Positions 16,470 to 25,356 are shown, numbered from the stretch's first letter. The stretch: 64,000 nucleotides of DNA from G965197555 sp965197555 (GCA_965197555.1 OZ240213.1:1550001-1614000), one strand, 5' to 3'. A program made the numbers and translations. Notes: generated by a model from the letters alone, not told the origin.

Positions 16470-17273
16470 ATGACGTTAGCGTTCATCGGAGGGGGTACCA
16501 TGGCGGAGGCCATCCTCCAGGGTGTGCTTGCTGCTGAGCTAGCCGCTCCCCGAGACATACGAGTTGGAGAGCCGATCGAGCAACGGCGGCAGTTCTTGTC
16601 CCAGCGGTATGACGTCGAAGCTGGAGAGAACAACCTGGAGGCCATCCAGGACGCAGAGCTGGTCGTGTTGGCAATTAAACCCCAAGACCTGACTCATGTT
16701 TTCCACCAACTGAAGGGCTGTCTACGGCCTGACCAAGCCGCTTTGTCCATAGTGGCCGGGGCAAATATGTCCACTTTGACCCAGGGGCTGGAGCACCCCT
16801 CGGTCATTCGAGTCATGCCCAATACCCCTGCCCAGATCGGCTACGGCATGAGCTTGTGGACTTGCTCCGAACCAGTAGACGACAGGAAGCGGAGCCTCAC
16901 CAAGTCGATTCTCGACACCGTTGGCAAAGAGATCTACGTGGACGAAGAGAAATACCTGGACATGGCCACGGCGTTGAGCGCCAGCGGCCCTGCGTATGTT
17001 TTCCTGGTCATCGAGGCCCTCGTCGATGCAGGGGTGTACGTTGGCTTGCCTCGACCGATGGCCCGGACCCTCGCCCTCCAGACTGTTCTCGGCAGTACCC
17101 AACTGGTGTTGCAATCAGGGAAACACCCGGGGGAGCTCAAGGACATGGTGGTCTCTCCGGGTGGCACCACCGCCGAAGGCTTGCAGGTTCTGGAGCGGGA
17201 AGGCGTGCCTGCCGCTTTCGTCGAGGCAGTGAATGCGGCCTATGTCAAGTCGGTCAAGCTGGGCCAACAGTAA
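16470..17273 (+). CDS. proC: Pyrroline-5-carboxylate reductase
   Basis: ProC reduces pyrroline-5-carboxylate to proline using NAD(P)H. The 267-residue chain starts with the dinucleotide-binding FIGGGTMAEAI, has VIRVMPNTPAQIG in the middle, ALSASGPAYVF and the family signature near the C terminus (VVSPGGTTAEGL). Length is normal. It is followed by yggT after 12 nt, a common pairing in bacteria. Confidence 0.95.
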   Translation: MTLAFIGGGTMAEAILQGVLAAELAAPRDIRVGEPIEQRRQFLSQRYDVEAGENNLEAIQDAELVVLAIKPQDLTHVFHQLKGCLRPDQAALSIVAGANMSTLTQGLEHPSVIRVMPNTPAQIGYGMSLWTCSEPVDDRKRSLTKSILDTVGKEIYVDEEKYLDMATALSASGPAYVFLVIEALVDAGVYVGLPRPMARTLALQTVLGSTQLVLQSGKHPGELKDMVVSPGGTTAEGLQVLEREGVPAAFVEAVNAAYVKSVKLGQQ

Positions 17274-17285
17274 CCAGGCCGCATT

Positions 17286-17546
17286 ATGGTTTTGCTCCAA
17301 TGGTTGTTCTACCTGCTTTACGCGCTTCTGATCGCAAGAGTGGTGCTGTCCTTCGTAATGCCGATGCTGGGCACACAGCCTCATCCTATCTTGGTTAACA
17401 TCAATGCCATTGTGATGCAGATAACCGAGCCGATCCTTGCTCCCATTCGACGCTACACAACCTTCGGAATGTTCGATTTCAGCCCAATGGTGGCAATAAT
17501 AGTGCTGGGCCTGATTCAAAGAGTGATTTCAAATGCGTTGGGCTAA
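17286..17546 (+). CDS. YggT family membrane protein
   Basis: An 86-residue hydrophobic protein with two membrane segments (about 2-24 and 62-82) joined by a loop containing the family's NAIVMQITEPILAPIRR pattern. YggT proteins are conserved next to proC. Their role is poorly defined, with suggested links to division or osmotic response. Start ATG 12 nt after proC indicates one operon. Confidence 0.88.
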   Translation: MVLLQWLFYLLYALLIARVVLSFVMPMLGTQPHPILVNINAIVMQITEPILAPIRRYTTFGMFDFSPMVAIIVLGLIQRVISNALG

Positions 17547-17623
17547 CCGCACCAAGTCAATGCCTTGACCCCTCGTCCGGCCTGCCGATAGAATGCATTG
17601 GAGCCCGCTGGACACAGGAGACT

Positions 17624-17953
17624 ATGCACCAACAAGAAATGCTGAAGGGCAACACCGAGACGCTGCTGCTGGCTTTGCTGGAGCAGGAGCCTATGTACGG
17701 TTACCAAATTGTCAAGGAAGTAGAAGCGAAAAGCAGCGGCTACTTCGCTTTCAAAGAGGGCACCCTTTACCCGGCGCTGCACCGGTTAGAGCGGGCCAAC
17801 CTGGTTGAGGGTCAATGGAATGACACTCCACAAAACGTCCGGCGTCGGTATTACCACATTACCGCCAAGGGACGTCAAGCCCTGGTTGAAAGGCTACAGG
17901 AGTGGAAGCACTTCAGCACAGCGATGAACTTGGTAATGCTGCCGGGAACATAA
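17624..17953 (+). CDS. PadR family transcriptional regulator
   Basis: A 109-residue winged-helix protein with the PadR hallmark: LLALLEQEPMYGYQIVKEV, then FKEGTLYPALHRLERANLV and RRYYHITAKGRQAL. It is of the short PadR type with a brief C-terminal helix for dimerisation. It lies 17 nt upstream of a HAAS-type membrane protein, the standard partner for small PadR regulators. Together they probably form a membrane-stress or envelope-linked control pair, possibly autoregulated. Confidence 0.92.
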   Translation: MHQQEMLKGNTETLLLALLEQEPMYGYQIVKEVEAKSSGYFAFKEGTLYPALHRLERANLVEGQWNDTPQNVRRRYYHITAKGRQALVERLQEWKHFSTAMNLVMLPGT

Positions 17954-17970
17954 GGAGTCATCAGTAGGCC

Positions 17971-18978
17971 ATGGCGGCTGAGTTGGCCAACTACCTCCAG
18001 TCTCTGGCGCGGCAGCTTCGGCTGGCACCGGCAGAGGAGAAAGAAATCATCCAGGAGCTCGAGGGCCACCTGGAGGATAAGGCCGCGGAGCTGGAGTCCA
18101 TGGGGTTGGATCGGGAGATAGCTTTGACCCGGGCCATGCAGGAGATGGGTGCTCCAGCGGCGGTCGCCAATAGGATGTATACAGTCCACAGCCCGGTGCA
18201 ATGGCCGGACGCGGTGCTGGCCACCATTCCCCACTTCCTGTTGGCCGCGCTCTTTGCGCTCCATCTTTGGAGTCACTACTTCCTGGTCGCTCTGTTGTTA
18301 ATCGGCATTTCCTTTGTAACGTGGAGGAACTGGCGGGCGGGCAACCCCAGCAAATGGTCATATTCCTGGATGGGCTATACGCTGGCCGCTCCCGCTTTGT
18401 CGTGGCTGCTATGTTTGATTACCCTCGGTTATGGGGGATGGACCTTGGTCACCACCGGAAAGCTGCCTTTCAACGTGGTGCTGTTCTTTTTGCTGGTGGG
18501 GTATGTTCCTTTCTCCATGTGGATCGTATTCGGCGTACTTCGAAAAGTGATGCGACGAGATTGGCTGCTAGCCTCCTTGACCGCCCTCCCGTTCCCATTT
18601 CTCACATCCTGGGTGCTGTTTTTGAACTGGCAAGGTGGATTGTGGAGCGACCATGCCGAGAGAATGCAGGAGTCAGATACCGCCAGAGCAGCTATCTTCC
18701 TCGCCTTAGCTGTAACGACGGCAGTATTCTTGAGGGTGGGACCTAGGTTAGTAAGGCTCGGTCTATTGACCCTGACCACCGCTATCCTTGTCTCGATCAC
18801 AGCGACCTCCCTCCCGGTCAGCCTTAGTGTGCTGGCTATAGTATTGATGATCGTAGCATCCGTGGTTTTTCTACTTAGCCCAGCAATGTTGGAGTCCAAG
18901 TTGGGTCAGCACCACCATCCACTGGCCGCAGAAACCGGCGGCGAAGTTGTAACCCATTGGTTCGCCGACCAGACGTAG
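17971..18978 (+). CDS. HAAS-domain integral membrane protein
   Basis: The first 75 residues form the HAAS (permease prefix) pattern: short helices with LRLAPAEEKEIIQELEGHLEDK and REIALTRAMQEMGAPAAVANRM. The rest is membrane-embedded, with about seven or eight hydrophobic segments from residue 85 to 310. HAAS proteins are typically encoded beside PadR regulators, as here, and may act as their sensors. The function of this membrane part is unknown. The last 22 nt overlap degV. Confidence 0.8.
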   Translation: MAAELANYLQSLARQLRLAPAEEKEIIQELEGHLEDKAAELESMGLDREIALTRAMQEMGAPAAVANRMYTVHSPVQWPDAVLATIPHFLLAALFALHLWSHYFLVALLLIGISFVTWRNWRAGNPSKWSYSWMGYTLAAPALSWLLCLITLGYGGWTLVTTGKLPFNVVLFFLLVGYVPFSMWIVFGVLRKVMRRDWLLASLTALPFPFLTSWVLFLNWQGGLWSDHAERMQESDTARAAIFLALAVTTAVFLRVGPRLVRLGLLTLTTAILVSITATSLPVSLSVLAIVLMIVASVVFLLSPAMLESKLGQHHHPLAAETGGEVVTHWFADQT

Positions 18979-19835
18979 CTGTGGTGGCAGACAGCAGTTG
19001 CTGTCTGCCGGAAGCACTGCTACGAAAGTGGAATATCACCGTTGTCCCCCACGAGCTGATCATCGGCCACCGCTCGTTACGGGATGGGGTCGATATAGGC
19101 ACTGATGAGTTTTACCGGCTGTTAAGGGACGGGCGGACCACTCCGACCACTGCTGCCCCCAAGCCCCAAGACTTCCTAGACGGTTACCAGGCCGCTGGCC
19201 AACTGGCGCCCAACGTCCTGTGTCTGACACTCTCGGCTAGTTTCAGCGCCGCTTATCTGTCCGCTCGGTCTGCGTTGGAAATGGCCAACGGCAGGTTGAG
19301 CGACACCAGGGTGGAGATAGTCGACAGTCATGCCGCCGCTGGAGCCTCAGGCCTGATTGCTCTTGCCGCCGCTGGTTGGGCCTCCCAGGGGTTGGGGCTG
19401 GACCAGATTGTCGCCAAGGTAGGAGAGCTAATTCCCAAGGTCCACCTGATCGCCTTCCTGGATTCACTGTGGTATCTCAGCCGCAGCGGTCGAGTGGGGA
19501 AATTCGACGCCCTGGCGGGGACTCTCTTAAGTGTGAAACCCTTGGCGGAGCTCCGCATGGGGGTTGCGAGGATACTGGAGAAGCCCAGAAGCCGGGCCAA
19601 GGCTGTGGAGCGTTTGTTGGCAACTATGGGCCAACGGGTGGGCTCGAGCCCGAGCCCCATTGTAGTTAACATAATGGAGGCCAACTCACCGGAAGATGCG
19701 TTTGCTTTATCCCGGCGCATTAGGAATGAATTCGATTGCGCTGATTGGTTCATCAGCCAGCTTACACCGGTCATGGGAGTCCATACCGGTCCAGGGTTGT
19801 TAGGGGTGGCATTCCACGAGGCAATACCAAGTTAG
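18957..19835 (+). CDS. DegV family fatty-acid-binding protein
   Basis: DegV proteins bind a fatty acid and in Firmicutes work with fatty-acid kinase. The 292-residue protein has the opening VAVVADSSCCLP, the TTPTTAAPKPQDF loop typical of the lipid-binding site, LTLSASFSAAY, and the second-domain GRVGKFDALAGTLLSVKP. The TTG start at 18957 preserves the first strand. A GTG at 18981, just after the previous stop, would remove it. The gene overlaps the upstream membrane-protein gene by 22 nt. Confidence 0.9.
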   Translation: MVRRPDVAVVADSSCCLPEALLRKWNITVVPHELIIGHRSLRDGVDIGTDEFYRLLRDGRTTPTTAAPKPQDFLDGYQAAGQLAPNVLCLTLSASFSAAYLSARSALEMANGRLSDTRVEIVDSHAAAGASGLIALAAAGWASQGLGLDQIVAKVGELIPKVHLIAFLDSLWYLSRSGRVGKFDALAGTLLSVKPLAELRMGVARILEKPRSRAKAVERLLATMGQRVGSSPSPIVVNIMEANSPEDAFALSRRIRNEFDCADWFISQLTPVMGVHTGPGLLGVAFHEAIPS

Positions 19836-19855
19836 CATGGAGCCACAACCAATTG

Positions 19856-20482
19856 ATGCTAAGGGATAGCGCTCGGCTGGATGGCGGTGAGGTTCTGAGA
19901 CAGGATATTGATCTGCTCCGCACGACCCTTGACCGTGACCGCCGCACTCTCAACCTGGACGCAGTGGGACCGCCTTGGCTGGTGGTCCTTTGCGGTCTGC
20001 CGGGCACTGGCAAGTCCCACTTCGCCAAACGACTGACCGCCCGCCGACCGTTTCTAGTACTGGAAAGCGACCGCCTCAGGAAGGTGCTGTTTGTCAGCCC
20101 GAGCTACACCCCGGACGAGCACGCCAGGGTTTTTGCTGCATGCCACCATCTGATTGAGGAATACTTAGCCCTGGGTTGCAGGGTTCTGTTTGACGCTACC
20201 AACATTACAGAGTCCTTTCGCCGGCCTCTCTACGAAATATCGGAGCGACTGTCCGTGCCCCTAATGCTCGTATGGGTTACGGCCCCTAGGGGCGTCATCC
20301 GGCGCCGATTGGCCGACCGAGCCGCCGGGCGAGACCCAGCGACCTACTCCGACGCAGACTGGCAGGTCTATTCCCGTTTGCAACCGTACGAAGAGCCCTT
20401 GACCCGCTATCATCTCAAGGTGGATTCATCCACTGACAATACGCCGGTCTTGGACCGCATCGTTGGCTTGGTCTCGAAATAG
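19856..20482 (+). CDS. P-loop kinase-like ATPase (AAA_33 type)
   Basis: A 208-residue protein with a Walker A GLPGTGKS near residue 47, followed by LVLESDRLRKVLF, a DATN motif and RRRLADRAAGRD, the lid-like arginines of small-molecule and zeta-type kinases. It probably phosphorylates a small molecule or RNA; the substrate is not identifiable. I chose the ATG at 19856, 20 nt after degV; the frame is open further upstream but overlaps degV extensively. A hairpin terminator follows. Confidence 0.78.
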   Translation: MLRDSARLDGGEVLRQDIDLLRTTLDRDRRTLNLDAVGPPWLVVLCGLPGTGKSHFAKRLTARRPFLVLESDRLRKVLFVSPSYTPDEHARVFAACHHLIEEYLALGCRVLFDATNITESFRRPLYEISERLSVPLMLVWVTAPRGVIRRRLADRAAGRDPATYSDADWQVYSRLQPYEEPLTRYHLKVDSSTDNTPVLDRIVGLVSK

Positions 20483-20567
20483 GATCACCAAATATTGAAG
20501 AAATCGACGTGCGTTGGCTGACCGAGCAGTTGAGCTTCATCTCGCCGCCGCGTCACATGTTATCTTC

Positions 20568-20611
20568 GAGGCGAGGACTGGCATTTTTGGTAGTACGCCT
20601 CGCCTTTAATT
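20568..20611 (+). terminator. Possible terminator after the kinase gene
   Basis: AGGCGAGG (20569-20576) pairs with CCTCGCCT (20598-20605) across a 21-base loop, followed by TTAATT. The loop is long and the T-run is interrupted, so the call is moderate. Confidence 0.5.
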
Positions 20612-20662
20612 CACAAGACTAGAGCCGATTGCCCTGCTGCATCCGCGAGCCGCGGCTGCTGC

Positions 20663-20668
20663 TATAAT
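20663..20668 (+). promoter_or_regulatory. -10 candidate for the VOC gene
   Basis: A perfect TATAAT 38 bases before the chosen ATG. It overlaps an earlier in-frame ATG at 20667, which argues that translation begins at the later ATG at 20706. No -35 is clear. Confidence 0.42.
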
Positions 20669-20705
20669 GACAGCCTCCAGTCAATTATCTACAGGAGTGT
20701 TTGCG

Positions 20706-21176
20706 ATGCCGGAGATAGGGGCACTGGGACACGTGGGAATCTACGCCGACGACTTGATGAAGCAGCGGGACTTCTACACGCGGGTCATTGGGTTGAAGAT
20801 CGCCGACGAAGACCTGGAAGGGCGTGGGATGACTTTCCTCAGCGCCGACCCGGAAAGGGAGCACCACGAATTCGTACTCATGAAGGGCCGGGCCGCGTCC
20901 AGCGATACCAACGTGGTGCAGCAGATATCGTTCATCGTCCCAAGTATTGACGACCTGCGAGATTTCTACCACAAGCTACAGGCCGAAGATGTGCGAATCG
21001 ACCGGATTGTCAGCCACGGAAACGCTCTGGGGATGTATTTCTTTGACCCGGAAGGCAACCGGATAGAACTCTATTACAAGACGGGGTTTCCTGTTCCCCA
21101 ACCTCATGGTGACCCCATAGACCTGGAAGCCTCCAACGAAGAGCTTCTGGACTTGGCCCGAGCTGCTATTCCCTAG
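20706..21176 (+). CDS. VOC family extradiol-dioxygenase-like protein
   Basis: A 156-residue single VOC unit with the three expected metal ligands: His in LGHVGIYADD, His in EHHEFVLM and Glu in GNRIELYYK. The FDPEGNRIELYY end is typical of catechol/biphenyl-diol dioxygenase relatives and glyoxalases. Only one module pair is present, so it may be a small dioxygenase, a lyase or a resistance-type binding protein. The ATG at 20706 has AGGAG upstream. It precedes an MFS carrier by 46 nt. Confidence 0.85.
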   Translation: MPEIGALGHVGIYADDLMKQRDFYTRVIGLKIADEDLEGRGMTFLSADPEREHHEFVLMKGRAASSDTNVVQQISFIVPSIDDLRDFYHKLQAEDVRIDRIVSHGNALGMYFFDPEGNRIELYYKTGFPVPQPHGDPIDLEASNEELLDLARAAIP

Positions 21177-21222
21177 CTGCCGGTTGTAGGTACGGGTCCC
21201 CTATAGCGGAAAGGTCTAGCAG

Positions 21223-22491
21223 GTGAACAGCGCAGGAGCTGAGCGGTACTCTGACTTGCCGCGCAGCTTCCACCTTTGGAAATGGCGTGTCCTGCTAGCC
21301 TTTGCGCTTTTTTATTTGTTTCTGTACCTAGGCCGTTTCAACTTCTGGCCGATTTCACCGCTGGTGAAAGAGGACCTTGCCCTCAGCCATATAGAGATCG
21401 GGATCATCAACGCTCTATTACTCTGGGGATTCGGCCTGGGAGACTTGGTCCACGGGCGCCTCGCCGAAGCCTACGGGCTCCGGCTATGGGTAATGATGGG
21501 CGCGATCCTGACCACGGTGTTTAACCTAATCACCAGCTTCGCTACTTCCACATGGACCATGGCCATCCCCTTTGGGGTCGCCGGATTCTTCAACGCCGCC
21601 TGCTGGAGTCCCGGCATCAGTATGATCTCCCAATGGTGGCCAAGGCGGGACCGAGGCTTGGCCATGGGCATCATGGGCACAGCAACCGGAGGGGCCATGC
21701 TGGTCATGTGGGCCATATCCGGGTCGGTTGGTGCGGAGTTCGGCTGGCGTGCGGCCTTCCGCTATCCTCCCTTGATAATCGCTGTCTTAGGTGTGGGACT
21801 GTACCTCGTGGCGAGAGACCGTCCTGCCGACGTGGGGTTGCCCGAGTACGTGGAGGAGGACGAGGTATCAGCGGTCCCGGAAGCGGTGGCGCCGGACCGG
21901 CTCCGTGGCTTCGGCCCTTACAAGGAGTTGCTTACCAACCCCGGGTTCCAACTGGCGAGTCACGTGAAGGGCCTAGAGAATGTGGTCCGCTATGGACTGA
22001 CCACCTGGGTGCCTATCTACTACTTTACCGAGGGCGGGCTATCCATAGGCTCTACTGTGTTCCTAACCATTTTGTTGCCCCTGGGTTACTTGCTGGCGCC
22101 GCCCATATCGGGCATCGTCTCCGACCGACTGCTCCACAGCGCGCGGAGGCCACTGGTTATAACATCCTGTGCCATAAGCGCGGTGGTCCTGGTAGCCATC
22201 GCGCTAACGCCGCCGGTCAGTGTAACCTTGGGCGCCGTTTTGCTCCTGATAGGAGGTTTGGCCATGGGGATGTCACCGATATCCACGGTTGCGGTCGACA
22301 TAGCTGGCAGACACATGGCCGGTACATCGTCGGGGCTTCTGGATGCTCATGGGTACGCTTACGCCGGCCTGCAGGCCATCATATTCAGCGTTATCTTGGA
22401 CGTGACCAGCAGTCCTTGGGCCATCGTATTCCTGGCCATGGCAGGCGCCAGGGTGCTGTCCGGCATGCTGATGGCGGCGGTCAGGGTATGA
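21223..22491 (+). CDS. MFS transporter, organophosphate:phosphate antiporter-like
   Basis: A 422-residue protein with 12 predicted membrane helices. FLYLGRFNFWPISPLVKEDL near residue 36-55 and WWPRRDRGLAMGIMGTATGG near 140 resemble the GlpT/UhpT and tartrate/hexuronate carrier branch of the MFS. Substrate is likely an organic anion but unassigned. The GTG start at 21223 lies 46 nt after the VOC gene, and the two may be co-transcribed. Confidence 0.85.
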   Translation: MNSAGAERYSDLPRSFHLWKWRVLLAFALFYLFLYLGRFNFWPISPLVKEDLALSHIEIGIINALLLWGFGLGDLVHGRLAEAYGLRLWVMMGAILTTVFNLITSFATSTWTMAIPFGVAGFFNAACWSPGISMISQWWPRRDRGLAMGIMGTATGGAMLVMWAISGSVGAEFGWRAAFRYPPLIIAVLGVGLYLVARDRPADVGLPEYVEEDEVSAVPEAVAPDRLRGFGPYKELLTNPGFQLASHVKGLENVVRYGLTTWVPIYYFTEGGLSIGSTVFLTILLPLGYLLAPPISGIVSDRLLHSARRPLVITSCAISAVVLVAIALTPPVSVTLGAVLLLIGGLAMGMSPISTVAVDIAGRHMAGTSSGLLDAHGYAYAGLQAIIFSVILDVTSSPWAIVFLAMAGARVLSGMLMAAVRV

Positions 22492-22544
22492 TTCACGGCG
22501 CTAACAGTGATTCGGCCGAGGGTCTCGCCGCATTGACGATATAC

Positions 22545-22571
22545 TTGACCGGGGTCTCGCCCTCCCATAAT
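22545..22571 (+). promoter_or_regulatory. Promoter candidate for the alpha/beta hydrolase gene
   Basis: TTGACC (22545-22550) and CATAAT (22566-22571) are 15 bases apart. Predicted transcription would start near 22578, between two possible start codons, which favours the GTG at 22592 over the TTG at 22571. Confidence 0.45.
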
Positions 22572-22591
22572 TGCCTTGGGGCGGTAGACCC

Positions 22592-23743
22592 GTGAAGAAC
22601 TTTATAAGGAATTGGAGCCGCCGGGGTTTTATTGCCTTGGTGGTACTGGGTTCCACGCTAGCTTTGTTCGTCGTGGTGTCTCCCCAGGGCAGAGCGAGCT
22701 TCCAGACCGCCCTCTTTGTGTCCCAAGTGCTGGAGCTACCCTTCAAACCCCAGGCCTGGCTAACCCGGGAGCCGATGACCCAAGAAGTGACTTACCCCCT
22801 GGCCGAGGGGACCGGCGTCGCTGACATATACCGTATACCCGACGGTGAACAGCGGGCCGGAGTAGTGATCTTCCTTGGCGCAAATGCTGCCGGCCGTAAT
22901 GACAGAGACGTGGTGAACCTGGGGAATGCCCTTGCTAGAGCCGGCTTTGTAGTCATGTTCCACTGGTCGCCCACCATGGCCCAGCAACATAATATCGATC
23001 CCCTCGAAGTCGAAAACCTGGTGTGGGCATTCCAACACCTCCAGTCACTGGACTTCGTTGACCAACACCGGTTGGGTCTGGGCGGGTTTTGCGTGGGCGC
23101 TTCTTTCGCGCTGGTAGCCGCGGCAGATCCCAGGATCAGTGATGACGTGTCATTCTCGAATGCCTTCGAGCCTTACTTCGACGCCCGCGATTTGTTGCTC
23201 CAGGTTGCCACCCGGTCCCGCATGTACCAGGGTGAGCTGACACCGTGGGACCCCGACCAGCTCACGACGAGAGTGTTTGCCAATGAGTTGATCGAGACCT
23301 TGACCGAGGCCTCTGATCAGCGGCTGCTGGACCGTCTACTGCTCCAAGGAGAAGACGTTCCTGCTCATGAAATCGACGGTTTGTCGGCGGAGGGCCACCG
23401 GGTCCTGCGTTTGCTCCAGGGCACCACCATGCAAGAAGCCGAGGACTTGTATCAGCAATTGCCCGCCGGGTTTCGCCGGAGCATGAGGGACATCTCTCCC
23501 AGCGCCCACATAGGGAATGTGCAGGCTCGGCTGATGGTGATGCACGACAGATATGATCGCCTTGTACCGGCCGTCGAGTCCCGTCGTTTGGTGGAAGCGC
23601 TGGCTGATCGAGGTGATCTCCACTATACGGAGCTTGTCACGTTCGAGCACGTGAGGCCAGGCAGCGGCGGCATCGGTCAAATCCTTAAGGAAGGAGTAAA
23701 GCTGTACCGCCACATGTACGCCATAATCCGAGTGGCGGCATGA
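22592..23743 (+). CDS. Membrane-anchored alpha/beta hydrolase, dienelactone-hydrolase-like
   Basis: The 383-residue protein starts with basic residues and a hydrophobic segment (about 9-30), a signal anchor or signal peptide. The hydrolase core includes VVIFLGANAAGR, a nucleophile elbow GGFCVGAS in which the nucleophile is Cys and not Ser, as in dienelactone hydrolase, and HDRYDRLVP carrying the likely Asp. A late FEHVRPG holds the candidate His. An insert of about 110 residues (210-320) resembles a lid. The substrate is unknown; the start is chosen from the promoter position. Confidence 0.75.
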   Translation: MKNFIRNWSRRGFIALVVLGSTLALFVVVSPQGRASFQTALFVSQVLELPFKPQAWLTREPMTQEVTYPLAEGTGVADIYRIPDGEQRAGVVIFLGANAAGRNDRDVVNLGNALARAGFVVMFHWSPTMAQQHNIDPLEVENLVWAFQHLQSLDFVDQHRLGLGGFCVGASFALVAAADPRISDDVSFSNAFEPYFDARDLLLQVATRSRMYQGELTPWDPDQLTTRVFANELIETLTEASDQRLLDRLLLQGEDVPAHEIDGLSAEGHRVLRLLQGTTMQEAEDLYQQLPAGFRRSMRDISPSAHIGNVQARLMVMHDRYDRLVPAVESRRLVEALADRGDLHYTELVTFEHVRPGSGGIGQILKEGVKLYRHMYAIIRVAA

Positions 23744-23895
23744 CCGTTAGAACTTAGGAAGACACTCATCCTAGTCTCGTCTTCTAGCGGACAAGCCTCC
23801 ACTGGCCTCTCCGAGGTTTTTGATGCCTGGCTGTCGCGTCTCCGAGTTAAGACCTGTGTCTAAATGCGAACTGGGGTAACTCGCGATATGCCTAT

Positions 23896-23942
23896 TTGAC
23901 AATAGTGGTTAAATCATCCATTATGTAACCGCAATCGATTGC
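23896..23942 (+). promoter_or_regulatory. Promoter and candidate operators of the fur-family gene
   Basis: TTGACA (23896-23901) is followed after 17 bases by CATTAT (23919-23924). Overlapping it is an inverted repeat GGTTA-N14-TAACC (23907-23930), and immediately after is the perfect palindrome GCAATCGATTGC (23931-23942). Either could be the operator of the Fur-family regulator encoded 20 bases downstream. Confidence 0.55.
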
Positions 23943-23961
23943 AACACGCAACGGTGGAATC

Positions 23962-24405
23962 GTGGACCACGGTCAGGCAGTCGAAGCTCTCAAAGAAAAA
24001 GGGTACCGGCTCACCCCTCAACGGTTGATAGTCCTTTCGATTATCGCGGAAGGAGATGGACACATGGGGGTGGACGAGGTGTTTCAACGGGCCAAAGAGG
24101 CCTATCCATACATGGATGTTGCCACTGTTTACCGTACACTCCACCTCTTTCGGAACCTTGGAGTAGTAACTGAGGTGGCAATTGGCGACCGGCTGCACTA
24201 TGAGCTGACCGACCCTGCAGAGCGTCACCATCACATGGTGTGCCGGGTTTGCAACGGCGCGTTTAACCTAAGCCCGCACTACTTGGAAGAATTCAGGTCA
24301 ACCTTGACCAGGGAGTTCGGTTTCAAGCCCGACCTGGAGCATTTCTCGGTTAGCGGTGTCTGCGCGCAATGCAACTCCGATGAGCCCAACAGCGCAAAAT
24401 TATAA
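23962..24405 (+). CDS. Fur family metal-responsive regulator
   Basis: A 147-residue Fur-type repressor: winged helix with RLTPQRLIVLSIIAE and the recognition region DVATVYRTLHLFRNLG, then the metal-binding dimer domain with HHHMVCRVC and a second CAQC near the C terminus, forming the structural zinc site. Fur, Zur, PerR and Nur cannot be told apart by these motifs. The gene is 33 nt upstream of a nickel/cobalt carrier, which favours a nickel or related metal sensor. Palindromic sites in its promoter suggest autoregulation. Confidence 0.9.
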   Translation: MDHGQAVEALKEKGYRLTPQRLIVLSIIAEGDGHMGVDEVFQRAKEAYPYMDVATVYRTLHLFRNLGVVTEVAIGDRLHYELTDPAERHHHMVCRVCNGAFNLSPHYLEEFRSTLTREFGFKPDLEHFSVSGVCAQCNSDEPNSAKL

Positions 24406-24438
24406 GAAATAGAAAGTCCCCTGTGACTCGAGGGAACA

Positions 24439-25179
24439 ATGGAAGAGCGACTCGCTGAACTTGGTATTGTCGCGGCGCTAGCGCTGGGCGTGTTGCTAGG
24501 GCTTAAACACTCCTTGGACCCCGACCACGTAGTCGCGGTCTCTACTGTGGTCAGCGAATATAACAATCCCCTCAGGGCCTTTTGGGTGGGCGTATCTTGG
24601 GGGCTTGGACACACCACCACCTTATTTGTGATCGGTATGGTTATAATCGCCCTCCGCCTGTCAATACCCGACCGGACGGCGCTGTTTTTGGAGTTCTTGG
24701 TTGGAGTGATGTTGGTAGCGCTGGGAGCTCAGGTTGTGTATAAGTTCCGAAAAAGGAAGGTGCATGGGCACGCTCACGGCCATGAAGCGGCCGCGCATCA
24801 GCACTTCCATTCCCACGCTCAAGACCCAAATCATGATCCGGCGCACCATGAGTTGAGGGGCGTAGGCCGGCCCTTCTTGAGGAAGAAGTCTTACTTCGTG
24901 GGAACTGTCCACGGCCTTGCCGGTAGTGCTGCCCTTACTCTTCTGGTTTTGGCATCCATCGAGTCTCTCTGGGCCGGCATAGGTTACATCCTCTTGTTTG
25001 GGGTCGGCTCAGTGCTGAGTATGGGGATTATCACCATACTGATGAGTTTCCCCCTCGTGTTATTCGCCAACCGCTTGCCCGACCTGAACCGATCTATTCA
25101 ACTCGGCGTAGGCGCGATCAGCGTTGTCTTTGGTAGTTTCTTGATGTATCAGATTGTCTTCGTAGACGGTCTGTTCTAA
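24439..25179 (+). CDS. Nickel/cobalt transporter (NiCoT/UreH-like)
   Basis: A 246-residue membrane protein with about six helices. The signature HSLDPDH (HX4DH) in the first helix pair is the nickel/cobalt-binding motif of this superfamily. A cytoplasmic loop at about 108-142 is very rich in His, with many HGH/HxH pairs, and should bind metal. It may import Ni/Co, for example Co for the B12 used by NrdJ, or export them. It is likely controlled by the upstream Fur-type regulator. Confidence 0.88.
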   Translation: MEERLAELGIVAALALGVLLGLKHSLDPDHVVAVSTVVSEYNNPLRAFWVGVSWGLGHTTTLFVIGMVIIALRLSIPDRTALFLEFLVGVMLVALGAQVVYKFRKRKVHGHAHGHEAAAHQHFHSHAQDPNHDPAHHELRGVGRPFLRKKSYFVGTVHGLAGSAALTLLVLASIESLWAGIGYILLFGVGSVLSMGIITILMSFPLVLFANRLPDLNRSIQLGVGAISVVFGSFLMYQIVFVDGLF

Positions 25180-25229
25180 CGGCAACCGGTCACCCAGGCA
25201 GGGTGGTCCGATATTGGTGCGGCACATAA

Positions 25230-25272
25230 ATAGTCCCGGCGGTGTAAACGCGACCGCCGGGACTATAATTTT
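25230..25272. terminator. Bidirectional terminator
   Basis: A perfect 14-bp stem (25230-25243 with 25253-25266) with a 9-base loop is followed by AATTTTG on the plus strand and by TTATG on the minus strand. It sits between the converging transporter and cupin genes. Confidence 0.85.
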
Positions 25273-25356
25273 GAGCAGTTTCTAATGGCTGGACTGCCGT
25301 CTATCTCATCATCCTTAATTATGATGGATCGAGATCAGATACAGTTGGAAATGGTG

